Origin: Streptomyces typhae
GTDB lineage: Bacteria; Actinomycetota; Actinomycetes; Streptomycetales; Streptomycetaceae
Length of the DNA: 64,000 nucleotides
Reading direction: 5' to 3'
NCBI RefSeq assembly: GCF_009755605.1
Contig: NZ_WPNZ01000012.1
Span: 186,001 to 250,000 of the forward strand
Shown: positions 49,105-57,063 of the stretch, in pieces
Layout: every line of letters begins with the position of its first letter
Numbering within the stretch: the first letter of the stretch is position 1
Notes under the pieces: model-generated
Seen by the model: only the letters and a program-made list of their open reading frames with translations
Database searches by the model: none
What the model was told of the DNA's origin: nothing
Position numbers and translations under genes: made by a program

Positions 49105-50028
49105 TTACCAGCCGCGGTTCGCGTAGCGCTCGGACTCGGGCAGGGTGTCGCAGTTGATGCCGACCATGGCCTCGCCCAGGTTGCGGGAGGCGTCCGCGAC
49201 GATCTTGGGGTCGTCGTAGAAGGTGGTCGCCTTCACGATGGCTGCGGCGCGCTTGGCGGGGTCGCCGGACTTGAAGATGCCGGAGCCGACGAACACGCCC
49301 TCGGCGCCCAGCTGACGCATCAGGGCGGCGTCGGCGGGGGTGGCGACACCGCCGGCGGAGAACAGGACCACCGGCAGCTTGCCGAGCTCGGCGACCTCCT
49401 TGACCAGCTCGTAGGGGGCGCGCAGGTCCTTGGCGGCGGCGTACAGCTCGTTGTTGTCGAAGCCGCGCAGCCTGGCGATCTCGTTCTTGATCTGGCGCAG
49501 GTGGCGGACGGCCTCGACGACGTTGCCGGTGCCGGCCTCGCCCTTGGAGCGGATCATCGCGGCGCCCTCGGCGATGCGGCGCAGGGCCTCGCCGAGGTTG
49601 GTGGCGCCACAGACGAACGGCGTGGTGAAGGCGAACTTGTCGGAGTGGTTGACCTCGTCGGCCGGGGTCAGGACCTCCGACTCGTCGATGTAGTCGACGC
49701 CGAGGGACTGCAGGACCTGGGCCTCCACGAAGTGGCCGATCCGCGACTTGGCCATGACGGGGATCGACACGGCCTCGATGATGCCCTCGATCATGTCCGG
49801 GTCGGACATCCGGGCCACGCCGCCGTCCTTGCGGATGTCGGCGGGAACCCGCTCCAGGGCCATGACGGCGACAGCACCGGCGTCCTCGGCGATCTTCGCC
49901 TGCTCCGGCGTCACGACGTCCATGATCACGCCGCCCTTGAGCTGTTCGGCCATGCCGCGCTTCACGCGGGCGGTGCCGACGGCGGTGTCCTCGGCGGTCT
50001 TGGGGGTGCTGGGGGGCGTGCTGGACAC
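49105..50028 (-). CDS. pdxS: pyridoxal 5'-phosphate synthase subunit PdxS
   Basis: TIM-barrel synthase forming PLP with PdxT. The 307-residue product has a short variable N-terminus, then VKRGMAEQLKGGVIMDVVTPEQ with the ribose-phosphate-binding region, MALERVPADIR, the catalytic Lys in VMAKSRIGHFVEAQ, and the C-terminal GSGIFKSGDPAKRA phosphate loop. Start GTG 50026-50028 has GAGG six nucleotides upstream. Divergent from the small membrane gene at 50256. Confidence 0.97.
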   Translation of the reverse strand: MSSTPPSTPKTAEDTAVGTARVKRGMAEQLKGGVIMDVVTPEQAKIAEDAGAVAVMALERVPADIRKDGGVARMSDPDMIEGIIEAVSIPVMAKSRIGHFVEAQVLQSLGVDYIDESEVLTPADEVNHSDKFAFTTPFVCGATNLGEALRRIAEGAAMIRSKGEAGTGNVVEAVRHLRQIKNEIARLRGFDNNELYAAAKDLRAPYELVKEVAELGKLPVVLFSAGGVATPADAALMRQLGAEGVFVGSGIFKSGDPAKRAAAIVKATTFYDDPKIVADASRNLGEAMVGINCDTLPESERYANRGW

Positions 50029-50255
50029 GGGTGACCTCACTCGGTGACGAAGGCTGGGGCCGCGGGAACCGGGACCGGGACGAACGGGGGACATCCTGCG
50101 TTCGGCTTCCGTTGTGTTTCCGCAGTACAGAGGAAACGTTCCGGGACCAGGCCACTGCAAGGGCCAATGGTGAGGCTGTGGATCGTTTTCGGTACGTGGG
50201 CCACCGAGCGCGCCGACCTCTCCCCAGGGGGCGCGGCGTGCCTCATCCTGGGCCC

Positions 50256-50507
50256 ATGCGTGCGGTGTGGGGAACGCTGCGGGTGGCCAAGGCCCCCGTC
50301 GTCGGTGCGGCGAAGCGGGCGAACCGGTGGTGGGACACCCACCGGGCGCTCACGGATCTGGTCTTCCTGATCTTCGTGGCCTCGCTGGCCACGCGATTCT
50401 GGTTCCGGTGGTGGTTGGTCCCGGTGCTGCTGATCGGTGCCGCGGCCCTCGTGATGTGGGGTACGGAGGTCGTGCGCCTGGCGCGGCGGCTCCGGCGGGG
50501 CGGCTGA
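50256..50507 (+). CDS. small basic membrane protein, hypothetical
   Basis: Unrecognised. 83 residues: a basic N-terminal third (MRAVWGTLRVAKAPVVGAAKRANRWWDTH), two closely spaced hydrophobic segments (LTDLVFLIFVASLATRFWF and WWLVPVLLIGAAALVMWG) and a basic end (VRLARRLRRGG). The ATG at 50256 gives the most protein-like N-terminus; no strong Shine-Dalgarno is visible. It converges with the next minus-strand gene, with 12 nt between stops. G+C-rich third positions support coding, but expression is unproven. Confidence 0.55.
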   Translation: MRAVWGTLRVAKAPVVGAAKRANRWWDTHRALTDLVFLIFVASLATRFWFRWWLVPVLLIGAAALVMWGTEVVRLARRLRRGG

Positions 50508-50519
50508 GGCCGCCGCCCG

Positions 50520-51065
50520 CTACGTTCCCGGGCGGTCCGCCAGCGCCGCCGGTGCCATGTCGTCCATCTCGAAGGCCATCGGGAACGGCGCGTGCCCCGC
50601 GAGCCGGAACCAGCGGACCTTGCGGTGGCGGCGCAGGGCGCGGGCCGCGCGCACGGCGTCGTTGTGGAACCGGCGGGCCATGGGGACCCGGCGGACCGCC
50701 TGGCCGAGCTCGGCCGCGGCCCCTTCGCCGCCCGGGGCCTCCCGGACCGCGTCGACCTGCCCCGCGTCCTCGAAGACGGCACGCAGCGCCTGGCTCAGCT
50801 CGCTCTCCGCGACCTCGCGGTGTTCCTCCTCCGCCTGCCGTGCCGCGTGCGCCGCCTCGTACAGGACGATGGACGCCGCCGGGTCGAGCACCCCCGAGGT
50901 GGCCAGCTCCTGGGTGACGGACGCGCGGCGCAGCAACTGCGCGTCGAGGGCGGCGCGTGCCGCGTCGATGCGTGCGTGCAGCCGGTCCAGGCGGCCCGCG
51001 GTCCAGCTCAGGTAGAGGCCGATCGCGAGGAGTGCGGCGGCGATCCAGATCAACGTGGGAATCAC
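50520..51065 (-). CDS. membrane-anchored helical protein, weakly LemA-like
   Basis: Unrecognised with certainty. 181 residues: an N-terminal signal-anchor (IPTLIWIAAALLAIGLYLSW), then long amphipathic helices (RLDRLHARIDAARAALDAQLLRR, EAAHAARQAEEEHREVAESELSQ) and a conserved-looking end (ARRFHNDAVRAARALRRHRK ... LAGHAPFPMAFEMDD). The 'FHNDAV' and 'FP...FE' pattern recalls the LemA family (YN..V..FP). GTG 51063-51065 is the start. It lies between pdxS and pimA, where mycobacteria carry another membrane gene. Function not inferred. Confidence 0.75.
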   Translation of the reverse strand: MIPTLIWIAAALLAIGLYLSWTAGRLDRLHARIDAARAALDAQLLRRASVTQELATSGVLDPAASIVLYEAAHAARQAEEEHREVAESELSQALRAVFEDAGQVDAVREAPGGEGAAAELGQAVRRVPMARRFHNDAVRAARALRRHRKVRWFRLAGHAPFPMAFEMDDMAPAALADRPGT

Positions 51066-51172
51066 CCCCGCACCGTATCTGGCGGGGGCGCCTTGGGCGG
51101 TGCGGGGTTGTGCCCCCCGCCCTGGTTCCCTCGGGTTCGGCGGGGTGCCGTTTGTCGGCCTTCGGCCTTGTC

Positions 51173-51390
51173 CTCAAACGCCGGACGAGCTGTTGTCGCC
51201 CTCCGGGCTCGTCCTCAAACGCCGGACCGGCTGTTGCCGCCCTCCGGGCTCATCCTCAAACGCCGGACCGGCTGTTGCCGCCCTCCGGGCTCATCCTCAA
51301 ACGCCGGACCGGCTGTTGCCGCCCTCCGGGCTCATCCTCAAACGCCGGACCGGCTGTCGTCGCCCTGCGGCGTCGGACGGGCTGTTGGTA
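51173..51390. repeat. array of five 41-bp direct repeats (sixth degenerate)
   Basis: Copies begin at 51173, 51214, 51255, 51296 and 51337, each starting CTCAAACGCCGGAC[C/G], at an exact 41-bp period; copies 2-4 are nearly identical and a decayed sixth (GCGTCGGACGGGCTG) follows near 51371. The core CTCAAACGCCGGAC-GGCTG is a motif I know as dispersed between streptomycete genes. The 374-nt gap 51066-51439 holds no gene. Confidence 0.9.
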
Positions 51391-51439
51391 CCGGGCGGGC
51401 CGTCCGGCAGGAGTTCTCCGCGGCAGCGCGTCCAGCGGG

Positions 51440-52606
51440 CTACAGCTTGTCCTTCGCCAGGCCGAAGCGGGCGCGCAAGCCCGTGCGTTCGTCCGTGGCG
51501 ACCGCTGCCGCGCCGTCCGCCACCGTCTCGTACACGGAGAGGATGTCGGCGCCGACCGTCGACCAGTCGAAGCGGCGTACGTGCTTGCTGCCGCGTTCGC
51601 GGAGTTCGGTGCGGCGGTCGGTGTCGCGCAGCAGCCGGACGGCCGCGCCGGCCAGGGAGTCCGCGTCCTCGTTGGCGAACAGGTCGCCGGCCGCGCCCTG
51701 GTCGAGGACCTGGGCGAAGGCGTCGAGGTCGCTCGCGAGCACGGGGGCGCCCGCGGACATCGCCTCGACCAGGATGATCCCGAAGCTCTCGCCGCCGGTG
51801 TTCGGGGCGACGTACACGTCGACGCTGCGCAGCAGGCGCGCCTTGTCCTCGTCGGTGACCATGCCGAGGAACTCCACCCGGGAGCGCAGCTCGGCGGGCA
51901 GGGAGGCGACGGCCTCCTCCTCGTCGCCGCGCCCCGCGACCAGGAGGCGGGCCCCGGGCCGCTCCTCGAAGATCCGCGGCAGGGCGCGCATCAGGACGGG
52001 CAGGCCCTTGCGGGGCTCGTCGATGCGCCCTATGAAGCCGATGGTCTGGCCCTGCCACTCGGGCTTGGGCTCGGCGCGGGCGAAGAAGTCGACGTCGACG
52101 CCGTTCGGGATGACCACCGCGTCGCCGCCGAGGTGCTCCACGAGGGTGCGGCGCGCGTACTCGCTGACCGCGATCCGCGCGCTGATCTTCTCCAGGGCGG
52201 GCTGGAGGATCGGATACGCCGCGATCATGGCCCGCGAGCGCGGGTTGGAGGTGTGGAACGTGGCGACGATCGGTCCCTGCGCCGCCCAGCACGTGAGCAG
52301 GCCGAGCGACGGCGACGTCGGCTCATGGATGTGGATCACGTCGAAGGTGCCGTCGTGCAGCCAGCGGCGGACGCGCGCGGCCGAGATGAATCCGAAGTTC
52401 AGCCGCGCCACCGAGCCGTTGTACGGAACCGGAACGGCCCGTCCCGCCGACACCACGTACGGCGGCAGGGGGGTCTCGTCGTCGGCGGGGGCGAGGACGG
52501 AGACCTCGTGTCCGAGGCGGATGAGGTGCTCCGCCAGATCGCGGATGTGGAACTGGACGCCGCCCGGGACGTCCCACGAGTAGGGGCAGACGATGCCTAC
52601 CTTCAC
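51440..52606 (-). CDS. pimA: phosphatidyl-myo-inositol mannosyltransferase (PimA-type GT4)
   Basis: Adds the first mannose from GDP-mannose to phosphatidylinositol at the inner membrane face. 388 residues of GT-B fold: N-terminal KVGIVCPYSWDVPGGVQFHI, HIHEPTSPSLGLL, VATFHTSNPRSR, a VIPNGVDVDFF hinge, and the donor-site EX7E in GGESFGIILVEAMSAG. GTG 52604-52606 overlaps the acyltransferase stop (GTGA). Gene order pgsA-patA-pimA matches the mycobacterial PIM cluster, which supports the specific name. Last gene of the operon before the 41-bp repeat array. Confidence 0.9.
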   Translation of the reverse strand: MKVGIVCPYSWDVPGGVQFHIRDLAEHLIRLGHEVSVLAPADDETPLPPYVVSAGRAVPVPYNGSVARLNFGFISAARVRRWLHDGTFDVIHIHEPTSPSLGLLTCWAAQGPIVATFHTSNPRSRAMIAAYPILQPALEKISARIAVSEYARRTLVEHLGGDAVVIPNGVDVDFFARAEPKPEWQGQTIGFIGRIDEPRKGLPVLMRALPRIFEERPGARLLVAGRGDEEEAVASLPAELRSRVEFLGMVTDEDKARLLRSVDVYVAPNTGGESFGIILVEAMSAGAPVLASDLDAFAQVLDQGAAGDLFANEDADSLAGAAVRLLRDTDRRTELRERGSKHVRRFDWSTVGADILSVYETVADGAAAVATDERTGLRARFGLAKDKL

Positions 52607-53643
52607 GGTGGCCCCTCGGCCGTCGTCTCCGGAGACGTCGATGCGGGCGGCGCCTTGGGGGACGCCGGTTCGGGCGGCGTCGCCTTCGAAGAGGCGTCCT
52701 CCGTGGCAGGCCCCTTCGAAGAGGCGGCCTCCGGAGCGGGCGCCTTCGACGGGTCCAGGTCGGCGAGCCACAGGCGCTGGAGCATGTGCCAGTCCTCGGG
52801 GTGCTCGGCGATGCCCGTGGCGAAGGCGTCGGCGAGGGCCTGCGTCATGGCGGCCGTCTTCTCCGTACGCGTTCCCGTCTCGGGCACCTCGACCGGCGGG
52901 TGCACACGGCCCCGCATGACCGGCGAATCGTCGTACCAGAGCGTCACGGGCAGCAGCAGCGCGCCGGTCTGCTGGGCGAGCGCGGCGGGGCCCGCCGGCA
53001 TGCGCGCGGTCTCCCCGAAGAACTTCACCTCGACGCCGGACGCCGACAGGTCGCGGTCCGCGACCAGGCAGACCAGGCCTCCGGCGCGCAGGCGGCGGGC
53101 CAGCGTCCCGAAGGCGGAGCCGCCGGTGTGCGGCAGGACCTCCATGCCGAGGCCGCTGCGGTAGGCGACGAAGCGGTCGTACAGCGACTCGGGCTTCTGC
53201 CGCTCCTGCACCGTCGTGAAGGGGATCTCCAGCTTCGTGGTCACCCAGGCGCCCGCCAGATCCCAGTTGCCCAGGTGCGGGAGCGCGATGATGACGCCCC
53301 TGCCCGACGCCAGGCCGTCGGTGAGGTGGTGCAGGTCCTGCGGCGTGAAGCCGTCGCGGATGCGGTCCCGGCTCCAGGCGGGCAGCCGGAAGGACTCCAT
53401 CCAGTACCGCATGTACGAGCGCATGCCCGCCTTGGAGAGCGCGGCGAGGCGCGCGGGGCTCGCGTCGGGCACCACGCGCGCGTAGTTCGCCTCAAGGCGC
53501 AGCACGCCCTTGCCGCGCCGCTTCCACGCCAGGTCGGCGATGGTCCGGCCGAGGCGCACCGCGGCGGACTCGGGCAGCTTCTTGACCGTGCTCCAGCCGA
53601 CGCCGTACAGCGCGTCCGTGAGCTTCTCCGTGGCCGGGCTCAT
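52603..53643 (-). CDS. patA: phosphatidylinositol mannoside acyltransferase (PatA-like)
   Basis: Transfers an acyl chain to the mannose of PIM. 346 residues of the LPLAT/HtrB family with the catalytic HX4D motif in ALPHLGNWDLAGAW (near residue 130), LVCLVADRDLSASGVEV and MPAGPAALAQQTGA. The last 45 residues are low-complexity Ala/Pro/Ser/Glu/Lys (ASSKGPATEDASSKATPPEP), absent from the catalytic fold. ATG 53641-53643 overlaps the pgsA stop (ATGA), and the stop overlaps pimA, so three steps of PIM synthesis are translationally coupled. Confidence 0.9.
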   Translation of the reverse strand: MSPATEKLTDALYGVGWSTVKKLPESAAVRLGRTIADLAWKRRGKGVLRLEANYARVVPDASPARLAALSKAGMRSYMRYWMESFRLPAWSRDRIRDGFTPQDLHHLTDGLASGRGVIIALPHLGNWDLAGAWVTTKLEIPFTTVQERQKPESLYDRFVAYRSGLGMEVLPHTGGSAFGTLARRLRAGGLVCLVADRDLSASGVEVKFFGETARMPAGPAALAQQTGALLLPVTLWYDDSPVMRGRVHPPVEVPETGTRTEKTAAMTQALADAFATGIAEHPEDWHMLQRLWLADLDPSKAPAPEAASSKGPATEDASSKATPPEPASPKAPPASTSPETTAEGPP

Positions 53644-54368
53644 GAAGCCGTCTCGCTCTGCTGGGGCGCCTCCCGTGCGGCCTCCTGGTCCGCTTCCTCG
53701 GACTCCCTGCGCACGGTCACCACACGCTGGACGAGCGTGACGAGGCTGCCGACGGCGACGATCCACAGCGCGATGGGCAGCAGCACGTCGATGCCGGGCA
53801 CCCCGAACTTGTGCAGCCCGGCGAAGCCCGCGGCGACCAGCGAGATCACCAGGCGCTCGGCGCGCTCCACCAGGCCGTTGACGGCCACAGGCAGGCCGAT
53901 GGCCTCGCCGCGCGCCTTCGTGTACGACACGACCTGGCCGCTGGCCAGGCAGAAGAGCGTCACCGCGCACAGCACGTTGTCGTCGCCGCGGCCCGCGTAC
54001 CAGAGCGCGAAGCCACCGAAGATCGCACCGTCGGCGACCCGGTCCAGGGTCGAGTCCAGGAACGCGCCCCACCGGCTAGACCGGCCGAGCTGGCGCGCCA
54101 TGTTGCCGTCGACCAGGTCCGAGAACACGAACAACGTGATGACGACCGTGCCCCAGAAGAACTCCCCCCGGGGGTAGAAGACCAGCGCTCCCGCGACCAC
54201 ACCGGCCGTACCGATGAACGTGACCGTGTCGGGGCTGACCCCGCGGCGGATGAGAAACGCGGCGAACGGTGTGAGGACACGCGTGAAGAATGCACGCGCG
54301 TACTTGTTCAGCATGGCCTTCCCGAGGGTCGGTGCCGTGGCGGCCCCGTTGGCCACCGGCTGGCCCAT
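53640..54368 (-). CDS. pgsA: phosphatidylinositol phosphate synthase (CDP-alcohol phosphatidyltransferase)
   Basis: Condenses CDP-diacylglycerol with inositol phosphate in the membrane. 242 residues with the CDP-alcohol phosphatidyltransferase signature D-x2-D-G-x2-A-R-x8-G-x3-D-x3-D seen as SDLVDGNMARQLGRSSRWGA followed by FLDSTLDRVADG, and about six transmembrane helices. The N-terminus MLNKYARAFFTRVLTPFAAFL is the conserved start region; ATG 54368 adds 18 residues, and ATG 54314 or GTG 54377 are alternatives without better ribosome sites. Context (patA, pimA) supports inositol-phosphate rather than glycerol-phosphate as substrate. Confidence 0.88.
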   Translation of the reverse strand: MGQPVANGAATAPTLGKAMLNKYARAFFTRVLTPFAAFLIRRGVSPDTVTFIGTAGVVAGALVFYPRGEFFWGTVVITLFVFSDLVDGNMARQLGRSSRWGAFLDSTLDRVADGAIFGGFALWYAGRGDDNVLCAVTLFCLASGQVVSYTKARGEAIGLPVAVNGLVERAERLVISLVAAGFAGLHKFGVPGIDVLLPIALWIVAVGSLVTLVQRVVTVRRESEEADQEAAREAPQQSETAS

Positions 54369-54573
54369 CGTAGTCACGCCCGCGGCACCCCGGCTCGCCC
54401 CCTCACGATCGCGTACGACGTATGGACGCACCGTGACACGAGTGCAAAGCTCGAAAGCACCGCGGGCGTCGCCGGAGCCGCCCCCGCACGCGGGTCCCGT
54501 GCGTCCGCGCACAGCCAGCATCCCTGAGGGGGCTGCGCCTCCTCAGCCATGCGCACAACCGGGAGGCCAAGGC

Positions 54574-56790
54574 ATGGGCGACAAGGCGAACGCACACCCC
54601 GGAGCCGCCGGCAGGGCGGCGACGGCCGACCACCCCGCGTCCGTACGGAATGTGGTGCTGGTCGGCCACAGCGGATCGGGCAAGACGACCCTCGTGGAAG
54701 CCCTCGCGCTGACCGCGGGGGCGGTGAACCGGGCGGGCCGGGTGGAGGACGGCACCTCGGTGTCCGACTACGACGACATCGAGCACCGCCAGCAACGATC
54801 GGTGCAGCTGTCCCTCGTGCCCGTCGAGTGGGGTGGCTGCAAGATCAATGTCCTGGACACCCCGGGATACGCCGACTTCGTCGGTGAGCTGAGGGCCGGT
54901 CTGCGCGCCGCGGACGCGGCCCTTTTCGTGGTCTCGGCGGCCGAGGGCGCCGAGGGCATCGGCGGCGCGACCCGCATGGTGTGGGAGGAGTGCGCGGCCG
55001 TCGGCATGCCGCGGGCCATCGTGATCACGCACCTGGAGACCGCGCGCTCCGACTTCGCGGAGATGACGCGCTCCTGCGCCGAGGCGTTCGGGGCCGACGA
55101 CCCCGACGCCGTCCTTCCGCTGTACCTGCCGCTGCACGGCGAACAGGGACCCGACGGGCACGCGCCCGTGACCGGCCTGATCGGGCTGCTCTCGCAGCGG
55201 ATCTTCGACTACGCGTCGGGCGAACGCAAGGAGTCCGAACCGGGCGCCGACCAACTGCCCGTCATCCAGGAAGCGCGCAACAAGCTCATCGAGGGGATCA
55301 TCGCCGAGAGCGAGGACGAGTCCCTGATGGACCGCTACCTCGACGGCGAGGACATCGACTACGGAACGCTCGTGCAGGACCTGGAGCGCGCCGTCGCGCG
55401 CGGCATCTTCCACCCGGTGCTCGCCGCCGCGCCCGCCGTCGAGGGGGCCCGCCAGGGCATCGGCACCGTCGAGCTGCTCGATCTGATCACCGGTGGCTTC
55501 CCGACCCCGCTCGAACACCCCGCCCCGGCCGTCACCACCCCCGCGGGCACGGCACGCCCCGCCCTCACCTGCGACCCCCAGGGCCCGTTGGCCGCGGAGG
55601 TCGTGAAGACGGCGTCCGACCCGTACGTCGGCCGCATCTCGCTGGTCCGTGTGTTCTCCGGGACCCTGCGTCCCGACGAGACGGTGCACGTCTCCGGGCA
55701 CGGCCTCGCCGACCGCGGCCACGAGGGCCGCGCCCTCCACGAAGCCGACGAGCGCGTCGGCGCCCTGTCCTCGCCCTTCGGCAAGCAGCAGCGCACGCTC
55801 GGCCGGTGCATCGCCGGCGACCTGGCCTGTGTGGCCAAACTCAGCCGCGCGGAGACCGGCGACACCCTGTCCGCCAAGGACGACCCGCTCCTGATGGAGC
55901 CCTGGGACATGCCCGACCCGCTGCTGCCGCTCGCCATCCAGGCGCACAGCAAGGCGGACGAGGACAAGCTGTCGCAGGGGCTCTCCCGGCTCGTGGCCGA
56001 GGACCCCACCATGCGGCTCGAACAGAACCAGAACACCCACCAGGTGGTCCTGTGGTGCCTCGGCGAGGCGCACGCGGACGTCGCCCTCGAACGGCTGCGC
56101 AACCGCTACGGGGTGCAGGTCGACCTGGTGCCGCACAAGGTGTCCCTGCGCGAGACGTTCGCGAACAAGTCGGCGGGCCGCGGCCGGCACGTGAAGCAGT
56201 CCGGTGGCCACGGCCAGTTCGCCATCTGCGAGATCGCGGTGGAGCCGCTGCCCGGCGGCAGCGGCATCCAGTTCGTCGACAAGGTCGTGGGCGGCGCGGT
56301 GCCGCGGCAGTTCATCCCGTCCGTCGAGAAGGGCGTCCGTGCCCAGGCTGCCAAGGGCGTCGCGGCCGGCTATCAGCTGATCGACATCCGTGTCACGCTG
56401 CTCGACGGCAAGGCGCACTCCGTGGACTCCTCCGACGCCGCCTTCCAGACGGCGGGCGCCCTCGCGCTGCGGGAAGCCGCCGCGGACGCCACGATCCATC
56501 TGCTCGAACCGGTCGCCGAGGTGCAGGTCCTCGTCGCCGACGAGCACGTCGGCTCGGTGATGAGCGACCTCTCGGGGCGGCGCGGCCGGGTCGTCGGCAC
56601 CGAACAGGCCCCGGGCGGACGCACCGTGATACGGGCCGAGGTCCCCGAGATCGAGATCGGCAGGTACGCCGTCGACCTGCGGTCCCTGTCGCAGGGCACC
56701 GCCCGGTTCAGCCGGAACTACGCACGGCACGAGCCGATGCCGCCGCAGCTGTCCCAGAAGATCCGCGAACAGGCCCAGGGCTCCTCATGA
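54574..56790 (+). CDS. elongation factor G-like protein (EF-G2 type)
   Basis: 738 residues with the five-domain EF-G layout. G1 VLVGHSGSGKTTLVEAL (31-39) and G3 LDTPGYADFVGE (95-98) are intact, but the guanine-specificity G4 motif, N/T-K-x-D in EF-G, reads THLE (152-155). Domain IV (about 480-600) shows RGRHVKQSGGHGQFAICEIAVEP and domain V ends SGRRGRVVGTEQAPGG. This is the paralogous EF-G-like family of actinobacteria (FusA2-like), which is probably not the translocase. ATG 54574 has GGGAGG eight nucleotides upstream. Followed by a terminator hairpin. Confidence 0.93.
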   Translation: MGDKANAHPGAAGRAATADHPASVRNVVLVGHSGSGKTTLVEALALTAGAVNRAGRVEDGTSVSDYDDIEHRQQRSVQLSLVPVEWGGCKINVLDTPGYADFVGELRAGLRAADAALFVVSAAEGAEGIGGATRMVWEECAAVGMPRAIVITHLETARSDFAEMTRSCAEAFGADDPDAVLPLYLPLHGEQGPDGHAPVTGLIGLLSQRIFDYASGERKESEPGADQLPVIQEARNKLIEGIIAESEDESLMDRYLDGEDIDYGTLVQDLERAVARGIFHPVLAAAPAVEGARQGIGTVELLDLITGGFPTPLEHPAPAVTTPAGTARPALTCDPQGPLAAEVVKTASDPYVGRISLVRVFSGTLRPDETVHVSGHGLADRGHEGRALHEADERVGALSSPFGKQQRTLGRCIAGDLACVAKLSRAETGDTLSAKDDPLLMEPWDMPDPLLPLAIQAHSKADEDKLSQGLSRLVAEDPTMRLEQNQNTHQVVLWCLGEAHADVALERLRNRYGVQVDLVPHKVSLRETFANKSAGRGRHVKQSGGHGQFAICEIAVEPLPGGSGIQFVDKVVGGAVPRQFIPSVEKGVRAQAAKGVAAGYQLIDIRVTLLDGKAHSVDSSDAAFQTAGALALREAAADATIHLLEPVAEVQVLVADEHVGSVMSDLSGRRGRVVGTEQAPGGRTVIRAEVPEIEIGRYAVDLRSLSQGTARFSRNYARHEPMPPQLSQKIREQAQGSS

Positions 56791-56839
56791 CCGGCGCACA
56801 GGTGACCTGAACCGGCCTGAACCGGCCTGAACCCGCCGG

Positions 56840-56874
56840 ATGCCGCCCTTCCGCCCCCGTCGGACGGGCGGCAT
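56840..56874 (+). terminator. terminator after the EF-G-like gene
   Basis: A 9-bp stem (56840-56848 with 56866-56874) with further CCG/CGG pairing inside the loop lies 50 nt after the stop. Just before it, 56809-56832 is a 10-bp tandem repeat of CCTGAACCGG. Confidence 0.65.
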
Positions 56875-56970
56875 TCGGCGACCCACTGCCGTATGTCAGT
56901 GCGCACCGATACGCTGATGACCTGATCAATGGCCGTGCCCGCCAGGTCAACAGGTGTGCCGGGCCACGCA

Positions 56971-57020
56971 GTCGGGAATTTCTGAAGGCGTCGGGAATTT
57001 CTGGAGACAACGCAGTCGGG
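56971..57020. repeat. 14-bp direct repeat upstream of the 551-residue gene
   Basis: GTCGGGAATTTCTG occurs at 56971-56984 and 56990-57003 (period 19), with a partial GTCGGGA at 57014. The AT-richer sequence stands out from its surroundings and lies 60-95 nt before the next start codon, so it could be promoter or operator sequence. Confidence 0.6.
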
Positions 57021-57063
57021 ACGAGCCGCCGCGCCGAGCGCGGTGCGGCGATGGGGGCGGCAG

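Noticed and set aside
51173..51390. CRISPR array
   Set aside because: The 41-bp units are contiguous; there are no variable spacers and no cas genes. It is a tandem repeat.
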